Shown in pieces: positions 37,987 through 46,286 of a DNA stretch of 64,000 nucleotides. This DNA is from Sphingorhabdus rigui (GTDB lineage: Bacteria > Pseudomonadota > Alphaproteobacteria > Sphingomonadales > Sphingomonadaceae): the NCBI RefSeq assembly GCF_014196595.1, contig NZ_JACIEA010000001.1, positions 278,085 through 342,084 on the forward strand, in the 5' to 3' direction. How positions within the stretch are numbered: the first letter of the stretch is position 1; each line of letters starts with the position of its first letter. Below the pieces are notes generated by a model. The model saw nothing but the letters and a program-made list of their open reading frames with translations, did not search any database and was not told where the DNA came from. A program made the position numbers and the translations under genes.

Positions 37987-38958
37987 TTAAGCAGCGAGTT
38001 TCAGGAAAGGGACGGGCGGGGTTGACCGAAGCACGATCGGACTACCGCGATACGCCTCGAACACTTCGCCATCCAAGACGACGCTGCTGCGTTCGCTATC
38101 GATGCGGATGACATCGCCTTGCTGGAAATGGACGCCGCTTGTGGGCGTATGGCCCAATTTGCCGCGCAGTGATGCCGCGATCATTTTCAGCATCGCCCAT
38201 GGCGTTTGGTCGACGGCCATAAACTTCATCAAACCACGCTGTTTGGTTTTTCCGGCCTGTCCGCCAAGCAACAGCTTTTCCAGCGTGGTGACGATCAGAA
38301 TCGAAAATGTGCCCTGCAATTCGCCGTTGCGGATAAACGATATGCTGACGGGCTTTGATCGTTCCGGCAGGAAACTTGCCTTCACGCGGACAAAGGCTGA
38401 AAACATAACGGCGATGAACGTCAGGAAATGGCTTAAGCCATTGGGCAATCCCAACGGATAGATTTTGTGGCGGCAATATAGGATCGTTTCGGCAAGGCCT
38501 GCGCCGCCCAAGAACATGCCAAGAACCGGACGCGCGCCTTCGCTGCCATCGCTTAACGCAATCAGTTCGCGGACAACAATATGTTCGGAAAGATCGCCCT
38601 TTGCGACGTCGATAATACGCGCCAGCGCCTCCAACGGGTCACCTTCAGCACCCAAATCGAGCGCAATCAGGTTGGTCTTGCCATTGGGCAGCACCGCGAC
38701 GGGCGGCGGCGACCCTTCAAAATGTCCACCATGGTATAGTTCGGTCAAAGCGGACTGCACGGTGCCATCGCCGCCATTGATGACGAGCACCTTTGGCTTC
38801 ACGCGGGCAATCATTTCCAGCGCTTTGGCGATCTGCCCAATTTCTTCGACTTCGTAATGGAATATATCAGGATTTTTCGCGCAATAGTTTCGAACCGCCG
38901 GCAACAACGACCTGTTGCCGGTTGAATTGGGGTTCGAAAGGAGCGCGACTAAAGCCAA
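37987..38958 (-). CDS. Diacylglycerol/sphingoid lipid kinase family protein
   Basis: 323 residues of the DAGK catalytic fold: N-terminal NPNSTGNRSLLP, the ATP-binding NGGDGTV at 61-67, and VLPNGKTNLIALDLG. The C-terminal lobe is a beta-sandwich ending in VVLDGEVFEAY. The start is TTG at 38958 with GAAGG just upstream. Relatives include YegS, sphingosine kinase and the Caulobacter ceramide kinase CpgB, whose gene is also near spt. From its position I infer a ceramide or sphingoid base kinase, but diacylglycerol cannot be excluded. Confidence 0.8.
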   Translation of the reverse strand: MALVALLSNPNSTGNRSLLPAVRNYCAKNPDIFHYEVEEIGQIAKALEMIARVKPKVLVINGGDGTVQSALTELYHGGHFEGSPPPVAVLPNGKTNLIALDLGAEGDPLEALARIIDVAKGDLSEHIVVRELIALSDGSEGARPVLGMFLGGAGLAETILYCRHKIYPLGLPNGLSHFLTFIAVMFSAFVRVKASFLPERSKPVSISFIRNGELQGTFSILIVTTLEKLLLGGQAGKTKQRGLMKFMAVDQTPWAMLKMIAASLRGKLGHTPTSGVHFQQGDVIRIDSERSSVVLDGEVFEAYRGSPIVLRSTPPVPFLKLAA

Positions 38959-38968
38959 ATCATTACCT

Positions 38969-39445
38969 TCACATATATTTCAGGTTGATGGTGATCCGCG
39001 TGACGCCGGGGCCCGCGTCGAATGCGACTTTGCTGACCGACGGCTTGCCCAAATTCAATATGCTCACGCTGGGGTTGTTGGAAAAACCGCCGCCATCCTG
39101 CGTGAAGTCTGTTTTGCCATTTCCGTTTCGGTCATGGCGCACAGCGATGCCATATTTCCCTTCGGAAGGGACAGGCATGCAAAAGCTCATATTTCCTGCG
39201 CTCGCCCGGCTTTCGATGCGGTGCAGCCAGCGGCCTTTGGCCAGCCAAGATCCAGGCGTTGCTGCATAAGACTGCACGCGCACATTGCCTCTCGCTTCTT
39301 TCACGCCCTGCACGTTCACCAGCACAGCGGGGCCTTTGCCTGCGGCGCAGCGCGACAAATCATTGCTTATTTCCTGGCCTGCAGCAGCGGTGCCCGATAC
39401 GAGCGCCAATGCTGTGACAGATATAAGAACCAAATATGTATGCAT
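38969..39445 (-). CDS. DUF2141 domain-containing secreted protein
   Basis: 158 residues with a signal peptide (MHTYLVLISVTALALVSGTA) and a beta-rich domain with VNVQGVKEARGNVRVQSY and the DUF2141 core YGIAVRHDRNGNGKTDF; Asp and Asn residues in DRNGNGKTD suggest calcium binding. Periplasmic. The SD AGGAG is 7-8 bases upstream of the ATG. Its stop codon is 11 bases from the lipid kinase start on the same strand, so they may form one operon. Function unknown. Confidence 0.85.
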   Translation of the reverse strand: MHTYLVLISVTALALVSGTAAAGQEISNDLSRCAAGKGPAVLVNVQGVKEARGNVRVQSYAATPGSWLAKGRWLHRIESRASAGNMSFCMPVPSEGKYGIAVRHDRNGNGKTDFTQDGGGFSNNPSVSILNLGKPSVSKVAFDAGPGVTRITINLKYM

Positions 39446-39572
39446 CTCAAAACTCCTGGAACAGCAAATCCAGTATCACTTCACAAGGATACCATCGATA
39501 TATTGCCCCTGAACCTGTAAGCGTCTATCGGGTCAGTTTGCGGCCAAATTAGGGTGACAGGGCGACCATAAG

Positions 39573-40811
39573 TTGAAATTTCTTACTGCCACCGACCGAT
39601 ATATCTTCCGGCTTGTGATGTTGCCGTTGCTGGCGACGCTCGCAATCGCGGCATCATTGTTGCTGCTGGACAAGATGTTGACCTTGTTTGACTTCGTCGC
39701 CGCAGAGGGCGGACCAGTCAGCGTGGTTTGGCGCATGCTCGCCAATTTGATGCCGGAATATCTGTCGCTCGGAATCCCTATCGGGCTATTGCTCGGCATA
39801 TTGCTGGCGTTCCGCAAGCTCGCGACATCGTCCGAACTCGACATTTTTCGGGCGGTGGGGATGAGTTACTTCCGGCTGCTGCGCGTACCATTCTTGCTGG
39901 CAATCGCGCTTGCCGCCGTCAACTTTGCCATTGTCGGATTTGTTCAGCCCAGCGCACGCTATCTATATGAAGAACTCCGGTTCGAGCTGCGTTCGGGCGC
40001 CTTTGGGGCAAAGGTCCGGGTCGGCGAATTCAATAATGTCGGCAAGAATTTGACCGTGCGCATCGATGAAAGCCGGAACAATGGCAACGCCCTGTCTGGC
40101 ATGTTTGTGTACGCGCAGGGCAATAAAGGACAGTCGATTGCCGTTACGGCGGAAAAGGGGCAGTTTTTGCGCACCGATGATCCGGACACAATATTGCTGC
40201 GATTGGAAAAGGGCACGCTGGTGCACGACGCGCCCAATTATAAATCACCCCGCGTACTTAGCTTTACCAGCCATGATGTCCCCATCCCGCTGCCGCAGAT
40301 CGAAAGTTTTCGGTCGCGTGGCGGCAAAGACCGCGAATATCTGATTACCGAATTGGTACAGATCGGAAATGATACGCAAAGGCCGCAGCTGGACCGCGAC
40401 AGTGCATGGGCTAATTTCCATTTCCGCCTTGTTGAAGTGGCGATGATGCTCCTACTGCCATTGCTTGCATTGGCGCTGGCGATACCGCCGAAACGGTCGA
40501 CATCCGCGCTTGGCGTCTTTTTATCGATCGTGATGGTCGTGACCTATCATAAGATAAACGAATATGCCGAAAGCGTCGGCGCAATGGGTATAGTTGACCC
40601 GGTTATCGCATTGTGGGCGCCATTTGTGCTGTTCGCCGCGTTGATCATCTGGATGTATCATGTGATCGCGCATGTGCCCGGCGGTCAGCCCATCGGCGCA
40701 CTTGAAGTCTTCGCGACGAAGGCCGGTAAATGGTTCAAGAAACTGTTCCGCTGGGGCCGGAAATCGCGGCTGGCCACCATTGGCATGTCTGTGCCGCAAG
40801 AGGGGTCATAA
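39573..40811 (+). CDS. lptF: LPS export ABC transporter permease LptF
   Basis: One of the two permeases of the LptB2FG inner-membrane extractor. It has 412 residues with six membrane helices (three at each end) around a periplasmic beta-jellyroll. The N-terminus DRYIFRLVMLPLLATL and PEYLSLGIPIGLLLGILLAFRKLATSSELD (residues about 64-93) are family signatures. The start TTG at 39573 leads directly into the first helix; no strong SD is visible. lptG follows after 3 bases. Sphingomonads lack LPS and carry glycosphingolipids, so the cargo here may differ. Confidence 0.93.
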   Translation: MKFLTATDRYIFRLVMLPLLATLAIAASLLLLDKMLTLFDFVAAEGGPVSVVWRMLANLMPEYLSLGIPIGLLLGILLAFRKLATSSELDIFRAVGMSYFRLLRVPFLLAIALAAVNFAIVGFVQPSARYLYEELRFELRSGAFGAKVRVGEFNNVGKNLTVRIDESRNNGNALSGMFVYAQGNKGQSIAVTAEKGQFLRTDDPDTILLRLEKGTLVHDAPNYKSPRVLSFTSHDVPIPLPQIESFRSRGGKDREYLITELVQIGNDTQRPQLDRDSAWANFHFRLVEVAMMLLLPLLALALAIPPKRSTSALGVFLSIVMVVTYHKINEYAESVGAMGIVDPVIALWAPFVLFAALIIWMYHVIAHVPGGQPIGALEVFATKAGKWFKKLFRWGRKSRLATIGMSVPQEGS

Positions 40812-40814
40812 CCC

Positions 40815-41903
40815 ATGCATTTCTTCCCCTCGCGCAACATTACAATGTACATGGCCCGGCTCTTTGTCGTGCGCAGCTTTGCTGTGTTGATGATGCTTGT
40901 GCTGGTGTTGATGACGCTCGATCTGCTGGGAGAAAGTGGCAAGATATTGGCGGTCCCCGGAAATGATCAGGGTGATGTGTTGCGCTATGTGACGATGCGC
41001 GCACCGCAAATTATTGCCAGATTTCTGCCCTTCTCGGTGCTGTTGGGGACATTAATCACCTTCGCGACCCTCAGCCAGAACAGCGAAGTGGTGGCGATGA
41101 AGGCGGCGGGATTGTCGGCGCACCAAATTCTTGCGCCCATGTTTGTCGCCAGCTTGGGCGTCGCGCTTATTTCGTTCGCCTTTAACGACGTTGTCGTCGC
41201 CCCGAATACCCAAAAGCTTAAGGTTTGGAAGGACGCCGAATATGGCGCGATAGCCCCCGATGGTGACCCGCGCAACAATGTGTGGGTCCGCGAAGGCGGC
41301 GACCTTATCAATGCAAGCAGGGTGCTAGGATCGGGCGACAATATCGTCCTCGATAATGTCCGCATCTATTTGCGCGCCAATGGCGGTTTGCGTCAGGTCA
41401 TTACGGCACCGAATGCCCGTTATGTTGACAATGCATGGCTGCTTGAAAATGCCGAAACATTTGATGTCGCGACCACCGAACAGAAGAAGATCAGCAATCT
41501 CGTCATCGGCAAAGGCATTACGCCCGATCGGTTCAACGTCGTTAAGGTTGACGGGGACAGCCTTGGCTTCTTGCCGTTGATGCGCGCCATTGACGATCTG
41601 CGTGCCGCCGGTCGCCGCACCGATAATCTTGAAGGCATATTGTGGCACAAGCTGGCAGGGCCTTTGTCGACCTTGTTAATGCCCTTGCTGGCTGCGGTCG
41701 CGGCCTTTGGGCTTGCCCGCTCGGGCGCTTTGTTCGTGCGCGCGGTGCTGGGCATGGCGCTTGGCTTTACCTATTTCGTTGCGGATAACTTTGCCTTGGC
41801 GATGGGCAATCTGGGCGCCTATCCGCCCTGGATTGCCGCATGGGGGCCGTTTTTGCTCTTTTTACTCATCGGCGAAACGGTGCTCATCCGCACCGAAGAA
41901 TGA
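40815..41903 (+). CDS. lptG: LPS export ABC transporter permease LptG
   Basis: The second permease of LptB2FG. 362 residues; N-terminal helix VRSFAVLMMLVLVLMTLDLL, the conserved RFLPFSVLLGTLITFATLSQNSEVVAMKAAGLS (residues about 73-105), a periplasmic jellyroll, and C-terminal helices including LLAAVAAFGLARSGALF. Adjacent to lptF and presumably in one operon with it. The GNAT gene starts 53 bases further on, same strand. Confidence 0.93.
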   Translation: MHFFPSRNITMYMARLFVVRSFAVLMMLVLVLMTLDLLGESGKILAVPGNDQGDVLRYVTMRAPQIIARFLPFSVLLGTLITFATLSQNSEVVAMKAAGLSAHQILAPMFVASLGVALISFAFNDVVVAPNTQKLKVWKDAEYGAIAPDGDPRNNVWVREGGDLINASRVLGSGDNIVLDNVRIYLRANGGLRQVITAPNARYVDNAWLLENAETFDVATTEQKKISNLVIGKGITPDRFNVVKVDGDSLGFLPLMRAIDDLRAAGRRTDNLEGILWHKLAGPLSTLLMPLLAAVAAFGLARSGALFVRAVLGMALGFTYFVADNFALAMGNLGAYPPWIAAWGPFLLFLLIGETVLIRTEE

Positions 41904-41956
41904 GCCTGCGGATCAGGCGGCTTTGGGCACATAAAAATGCGTTTCGGGAATTCACT

Positions 41957-43108
41957 ATGACAGACATCATCATTCGGCCGGTTGTAACCAAGGCAGACAA
42001 ACGCGCCTTTATTGACCTGCCGTTCCGGCTTTATGCCAATGATCCCAACTGGGTTCCGCCATTGAAAAGCGATGTGATGGCGACGATTACACCGGGCAAG
42101 AACCCATGGTTCGAACATGGAGAGGCGCAGCTTTTCCTCGCGGAAAAGGACGGGAAAGTTGTTGGCCGGATCTCCGCACATTTGGATTTTCTCGCGCTGA
42201 AACAGCCGCCAGAGCAAGGCATGGGCCCCGGCGTCGGCAATTGGGGATTTTTTGAGGCGGAAGATGAAGCCACCGGAAAGCTGCTGATTGCGACGGCTGA
42301 AGATTGGCTGCGCAGCAAAAACATGGTGCGCTCGCTCGGGCCGTTAAGCCTGTCCATCTGGGAAGAGCCCGGCGTGTTGATTGATGGCCATGACCATCCA
42401 TCCACCGTGCTGATGGGCTATCATAACGCGGCCTATGGCGGGTGGATTGAGGCTGCGGGCTACGCCGGTGTCAAAGATCTCTACACCTATCAAATCCCGA
42501 TTGATGTGCCGTTTCCGCCGCTGGTGGAACGCATTGTCGCGTCGGGCGAGCGCAACGAACGCATCGTCATTCGTAAAGTGAACAAGGATAATTTTGACGC
42601 GGAAGCGGCGTTAATCCTGTCCATATTGAACGACGCGTGGAGCGGGAATTGGGGTTTCGTGCCCATCACCGATGCCGAGGTCGCGCACACCGGAAAGCAG
42701 TTAAAGCCGATCGTCTTTAACGACCTGATCCGGATTGCGGAGGTCGATGGCGAACCCGTCGCCTTCATGATGACATGGCCCGACATCAACGAAAAAATCG
42801 GTCAATTTGGGGGCAGCCTGTTCCCGTTCAACTGGGCAAAGCTTTTGTGGTGGCTGCGCGCGCCAAAGGTCAGCACGATGCGCGTGCCGTTGATGGGCGT
42901 GATGAAAAAACTGCAGTCGACCCGCATGGCAAGCCAATTGGCGTTCATGATGGTCTCGCTCATTCGCGACGCATCCACCAGCCAATATGGCGCAAGCCGC
43001 GGTGAATTTGGCTGGGTCCTTGATGACAATGGCCCGATGCGTTCGGTGGGTGAGGCGATTAACGGCAAAATCAACAAGGTGTACCGCATTTACGAAAAGC
43101 AGCTTTGA
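41957..43108 (+). CDS. GNAT-fold acyltransferase, candidate bacterial ceramide synthase
   Basis: 383 residues. The N-terminal half has the YghO-type pattern FRLYANDPNWVPPLKSDV and LFLAEKDGKVVGRISAHLD; the C-terminal part has a second GNAT-like region ending GKINKVYRIYEKQ. In Caulobacter an N-acyltransferase of this general type (bCerS) attaches the second acyl chain to make ceramide, and its gene lies in the sphingolipid region. Here it is 5.6 kb from spt and directly behind lptFG. I infer bCerS; another N-acyltransferase role is possible. The ATG at 41957 starts the conserved part. Confidence 0.75.
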   Translation: MTDIIIRPVVTKADKRAFIDLPFRLYANDPNWVPPLKSDVMATITPGKNPWFEHGEAQLFLAEKDGKVVGRISAHLDFLALKQPPEQGMGPGVGNWGFFEAEDEATGKLLIATAEDWLRSKNMVRSLGPLSLSIWEEPGVLIDGHDHPSTVLMGYHNAAYGGWIEAAGYAGVKDLYTYQIPIDVPFPPLVERIVASGERNERIVIRKVNKDNFDAEAALILSILNDAWSGNWGFVPITDAEVAHTGKQLKPIVFNDLIRIAEVDGEPVAFMMTWPDINEKIGQFGGSLFPFNWAKLLWWLRAPKVSTMRVPLMGVMKKLQSTRMASQLAFMMVSLIRDASTSQYGASRGEFGWVLDDNGPMRSVGEAINGKINKVYRIYEKQL

Positions 43109-43159
43109 CCGCGAAGGCCATGTCGCGCCCGCCCGCCGTTTCACATTTGATTGGCCAAT

Positions 43160-43264
43160 TTAACGCGTGATGGCTTCGCCGATAGAGGCGTAGATCATCA
43201 CCACGGCAAAGGATGCGATCATGCCGGTGAACAAGGCGACGACGGGAATTTGCAAAACGTCCAT
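43160..43264 (-). CDS. 34-residue single-helix membrane protein
   Basis: A short gene starting MDVLQIPVVALFTGM and ending YASIGEAITR, with an AGGAG site 6 bases before its ATG (minus strand). The middle is one hydrophobic helix of about 20 residues. The strong ribosome binding site, balanced helix and clean termini make chance unlikely. No family name known to me. It sits between the GNAT gene and the DUF952 gene. Confidence 0.6.
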   Translation of the reverse strand: MDVLQIPVVALFTGMIASFAVVMIYASIGEAITR

Positions 43265-43322
43265 ATCAGGCTCCTATATTGAGGAGGCCACTATGCACCG
43301 CGCAATCAGGTCATGCTTTGAT

Positions 43323-43637
43323 CTAAGTCAAATGGCCGACAATCGCGCCCATCGGCAACGGCCCATAAATATGCGGGAACAGCGCACCGCCGCGGGATTC
43401 CTCCCAGACGATGGTCTCACCCAGATAGGCCAAGTTCACTTCGGCGATCACAAGGCCGTCTTGCCCCGCAAAATGCTTGTCGAGCGTGCCCTGCAGCTGA
43501 TCCTTGGCCGACAAATGAATATAGCCATCGGCCAGATCGACCGGCGCGCCGTGAAAGACGCCGTCGGCTTCAAACTGCGCCCATTGCGCGGCGGTGAATA
43601 TTTTGAAGGCGGTTTTGGGATGGCGGTTTTCGGACAT
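43323..43637 (-). CDS. DUF952 domain-containing protein
   Basis: 104 residues. Family features are FKIFTAAQWAQFEADGVFHG, PVDLADGYIHLSAKDQL, KHFAGQDGLVI, and WEESRGGALFPHIYGPLP. The fold is related to ADP-ribosyltransferase-like/RNA 2'-phosphotransferase-like domains according to general descriptions of the family, but no activity is established. The start at 43637 was preferred because residues upstream in the longer frame overlap the dispersed repeat and are not conserved. Confidence 0.88.
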   Translation of the reverse strand: MSENRHPKTAFKIFTAAQWAQFEADGVFHGAPVDLADGYIHLSAKDQLQGTLDKHFAGQDGLVIAEVNLAYLGETIVWEESRGGALFPHIYGPLPMGAIVGHLT

Positions 43638-43718
43638 AGGCCGCCCATGCCGAAAAGCAGGGGTGGACGCAAGCCGCGTGCCTACGTCGTCTCCCCCTAC
43701 TTCGTCATGCTCCCCTAC

Positions 43719-43821
43719 CGTCACCCTGAACTTGTTTGTGCTTTGCACGCCTCCGGCTCCAGGGTCTTAATTATCGACGTTGAAAAGTAAGATGCTGAAA
43801 CAAGTTCAGCATGACGAAGTG
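43719..43821. repeat. Dispersed palindromic repeat pair, copy C
   Basis: Left unit CGTCACCCTGAACTTGTTTG at 43719; right inverted unit GATGCTGAAACAAGTTCAGC followed by ATGACGAAG at 43791. Same pair organisation as copies A and B. Placed between the divergent DUF952 gene and the 329-residue HTH-like gene. Confidence 0.75.
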
Positions 43822-43898
43822 GGGGGGCAAAAAAACCATTTTCCTACACGAACCTATATGGTTCATAATCGCCTCCGTTTTTTCAAATGGAGCCTATT

Positions 43899-44888
43899 AT
43901 GCGTAACAAAGTCCCCGTCCCCCGCGAAAACCGTCCGCCTTTGCCTGATTTCACCCCCGTGCCACTGCGATACCGCCATGATGGTTGGACGCCGGAGCGG
44001 CAGCGCGGCTTTATTGAGGCGTTGGCCGACACCGGCTGCGTCACGCGTGCGACGGCCATCGTCAACATGTCGTTGGAGGGCGCCTATTATCTGCGCCGGC
44101 AAAAGGGCGCGGAGGAGTTTCGCGCCGCGTGGAATGCCGCGCTCGATTTCGGGGTGCAGAAGTTAAAGGACATCGCCTTTGAACGGGCGATTGAGGGGGA
44201 GATGATCCCCGTCTTTGAAAAGGGCAAGTTGATGGGGTACCGGCGCAAACGCAACGACCGGCTGCTGATGTTCTGCCTGCGCCATTATGGGCAGGATGCG
44301 AACGGCAAACGCACCACGATCAACTATTTCAGCAGCCGGGCCCAAGCGGGGTCAGCCAACGGAGAGGCAAGCGGAGGCGCAGGCGGCAGCATCGCGGCGG
44401 CAGAGGCCAGCACCACCACCGTGCGCACCGTGATCAACGGCAATGGCACCGCCGCCGACATCAACGACGCGGCCCGCGCGCTGGAAAATTTTGAAGGCAT
44501 CGCGCTGGACGCAGAGGCACAGGCCGCGATCACCGCCGCGTTGGAGGCATGCGCCGCCCGCTACCGCGCCGCGGGGGAGATTATTGACGAAGGCGGCGAT
44601 GATGCAATCGCAATGATGGTCGATGATCCCGACCAAATTTATGTCCCGACGGGCAAAAACACCTCCCCCTATCACGGCGAATTGGTTCTGCCCGACATGG
44701 TGACCGAATTTGTGCCGTTTCAGGAAGGGGAATCGCACTGGACCAATGCCGGGGCAGAGCTACCCTATTGGGCGCAACCAGACGCGCTAAAGAAGCTGGA
44801 GGCGCCAACGGACGAGGTGCCAAAACGCAAGCGCAAGTCGAATTGGAAACGCAAGGCGAAGGCGACGGAGACGGAGACGGAGACCTAA
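43899..44888 (+). CDS. Uncharacterised protein with terminase-small-subunit-like HTH
   Basis: 329 residues. The N-terminal part resembles the helix-turn-helix of phage small terminase or homeodomain-like proteins: TPERQRGFIEALADTGCVTR, with AYYLRRQKGAEEFRAAWNAA after it. The middle is Ala/Gly/Thr-rich and low complexity. The C-terminus is very basic (PKRKRKSNWKRKAKA) and ends in an ETETET tail encoded by a hexanucleotide repeat. DNA binding is inferred. The start at 43899 was chosen over 43887 because GGAGCC precedes it. Related proteins are seen in other sphingomonads without phage context, as far as I recall. It converges on the DUF1294 gene with 1 base between stops. Confidence 0.65.
   Translation: MRNKVPVPRENRPPLPDFTPVPLRYRHDGWTPERQRGFIEALADTGCVTRATAIVNMSLEGAYYLRRQKGAEEFRAAWNAALDFGVQKLKDIAFERAIEGEMIPVFEKGKLMGYRRKRNDRLLMFCLRHYGQDANGKRTTINYFSSRAQAGSANGEASGGAGGSIAAAEASTTTVRTVINGNGTAADINDAARALENFEGIALDAEAQAAITAALEACAARYRAAGEIIDEGGDDAIAMMVDDPDQIYVPTGKNTSPYHGELVLPDMVTEFVPFQEGESHWTNAGAELPYWAQPDALKKLEAPTDEVPKRKRKSNWKRKAKATETETET
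44864..44885 (+). repeat. Hexanucleotide microsatellite (ACGGAG)
   Basis: Three-plus tandem copies of ACGGAG at the extreme 3' end of the HTH-like gene encode alternating Thr-Glu. It ends directly at the TAA stop. Copy number changes would stay in frame and change only the tail length. Confidence 0.7.
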
Positions 44889-44889
44889 A

Positions 44890-45189
44890 CTACCCCGCCA
44901 GCATCCAACCCCCCACCAGCGCGAGGGCCAAGCCGTGCAGTATCGCGGTCTGGTGCAGGTGGCTGGAAAAGGGTTGCTTGCGCGTTTTATGCCGGAACAA
45001 TGCACGGCCGGCATAAGCGCCGATGGTACCCCCCAAAAACGCCCAAGCCAGCAACGTCCCTTCGGACACCCGCCAAGTCCCTTGCGCCGCACGGATCTTG
45101 TCAAAACCGAACAGCATGAACGTCCACAGATTGACCAGCGCAAACAGGCCAAGGGCATTGGGGAGGGTGAGGAGGGTAGGGAGGGTCAT
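44890..45189 (-). CDS. DUF1294 family membrane protein
   Basis: 99 residues with about three membrane helices. The family features are LFALVNLWTFMLFGFDKIRA, the motif WRVSEGTLLAWAFLGGTIGA, and FRHKTRKQPF before the last helix. Function unknown; widespread among bacteria. It marks the right limit of the conserved block before the AT-richer accessory segment. Confidence 0.85.
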   Translation of the reverse strand: MTLPTLLTLPNALGLFALVNLWTFMLFGFDKIRAAQGTWRVSEGTLLAWAFLGGTIGAYAGRALFRHKTRKQPFSSHLHQTAILHGLALALVGGWMLAG

Positions 45190-45331
45190 GTGTGGTGTGT
45201 TGGCGGGTTAGTGGGTTTTGGTAGCCGGTATATGGTTCACACGCCCACGAAGGTCGGCAAGACCACGGGTGTGGCGGGTTTGTCGAAATAAACATTGAAT
45301 CCGACACTGATCGACTTGGTCGTTACGATGA

Positions 45332-46219
45332 TCAAGAGACAATTGTTGCAAGTTTTGCCTTCAATTGAGCAATCTCATTAATTGCTTTTTGGGCGACAGT
45401 TTGAGCGGATGCGGCTGACGCGATGGCTGAGCTCGCATTAGTTTGCGAACTACTGAGCGCCATCACAAATTGTGGATCTTTCATTAGTTGATCAATAAGG
45501 TCGGCATAATTCATAGTTGCTAGATCACCTTGCCCTTGGATCCTGGGCGCTGGAGAGCTCCTTTGAGCAGACGCCATCGCATTTGCGACTGCGATGCTCG
45601 ATTGAAGCGCCATGATCACTGGAGAAGATCCAATTTCAGCAAAAATTTTCTGCCGAACCTGATTATACTGCATCGTCGCTAGCTCACCTTGCCCAAATAT
45701 TCCAGGCGCGATTGCGACTTGCGCTGAGATGGCTATCGCTTGAGTGCTCGCGATCATTGATCGGGTCACTGCCAGCGTCGACTCAAATGATTTTATCATT
45801 TCCTCAATCGGCCTCCCCCTCACTAAATCAATAATCTGTTCCGGCTGGAGCGGTTGAGAGGACGTCCCTATCCGAATATATGGAATATCATGAGCCATGT
45901 AGAACGGAGCAGTGCCATTAGCCGTTTCGACTGCGACTAGCTGTCTTTCATCGAGACTTATGACACGAATATCTATAGCGGGTGCGGGCACTATATGCTC
46001 GTAAATCCATCTTTCGACCTTGTCTCGAACGACTTTCGCATCCGTCAGACCAAAGATCGTCCGATCATCGGCTACTCCAATTAACAGCATGCCTCCTTCG
46101 CCGGTGGCGAAGGCAGCAATTTCTTTGCAGATTGCTTTTGGTTCTTTGGCCATTTTCTTGAACTCAACAGTTGAGCACTCGCCCTGCTCAATCGCAGATC
46201 GCACGGTAATTTCGTCCAC
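45332..46219 (-). CDS. AlbA_2 (Schlafen-type) ATP-binding domain protein with C-terminal tandem repeats
   Basis: 295 residues. The N-terminal 130 form an AlbA_2/divergent AAA-4 domain: ECSTVEFKK, AICKEIAAFATGEGGMLLIGV, DDRTIFGL, YIRIGTSSQP. In other proteins this domain occurs in Schlafen RNases and in transcription and defence proteins. The C-terminal half holds two copies of a segment about 50 residues long, at 171-219 and 224-272, each with GQG(E/D)LATM(Q/N)Y. The start is GTG at 46219 with GGAG 6 bases upstream. Base composition is AT-richer than the flanks. It follows the SEFIR gene on the same strand after 195 bases; I infer a functional pair. Confidence 0.8.
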   Translation of the reverse strand: MDEITVRSAIEQGECSTVEFKKMAKEPKAICKEIAAFATGEGGMLLIGVADDRTIFGLTDAKVVRDKVERWIYEHIVPAPAIDIRVISLDERQLVAVETANGTAPFYMAHDIPYIRIGTSSQPLQPEQIIDLVRGRPIEEMIKSFESTLAVTRSMIASTQAIAISAQVAIAPGIFGQGELATMQYNQVRQKIFAEIGSSPVIMALQSSIAVANAMASAQRSSPAPRIQGQGDLATMNYADLIDQLMKDPQFVMALSSSQTNASSAIASAASAQTVAQKAINEIAQLKAKLATIVS

Positions 46220-46286
46220 AAAAAGCTCCGATACTATTGTTGAGAATTTTATTAAGATTTGTGGCAGCTAAAGAGCGTCGGCAATT

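Noticed and set aside
44935-45291. A 118-codon plus-strand frame across DUF1294 and the island boundary
   Set aside because: It is antisense to the DUF1294 gene and has no motif or good ribosome binding site.
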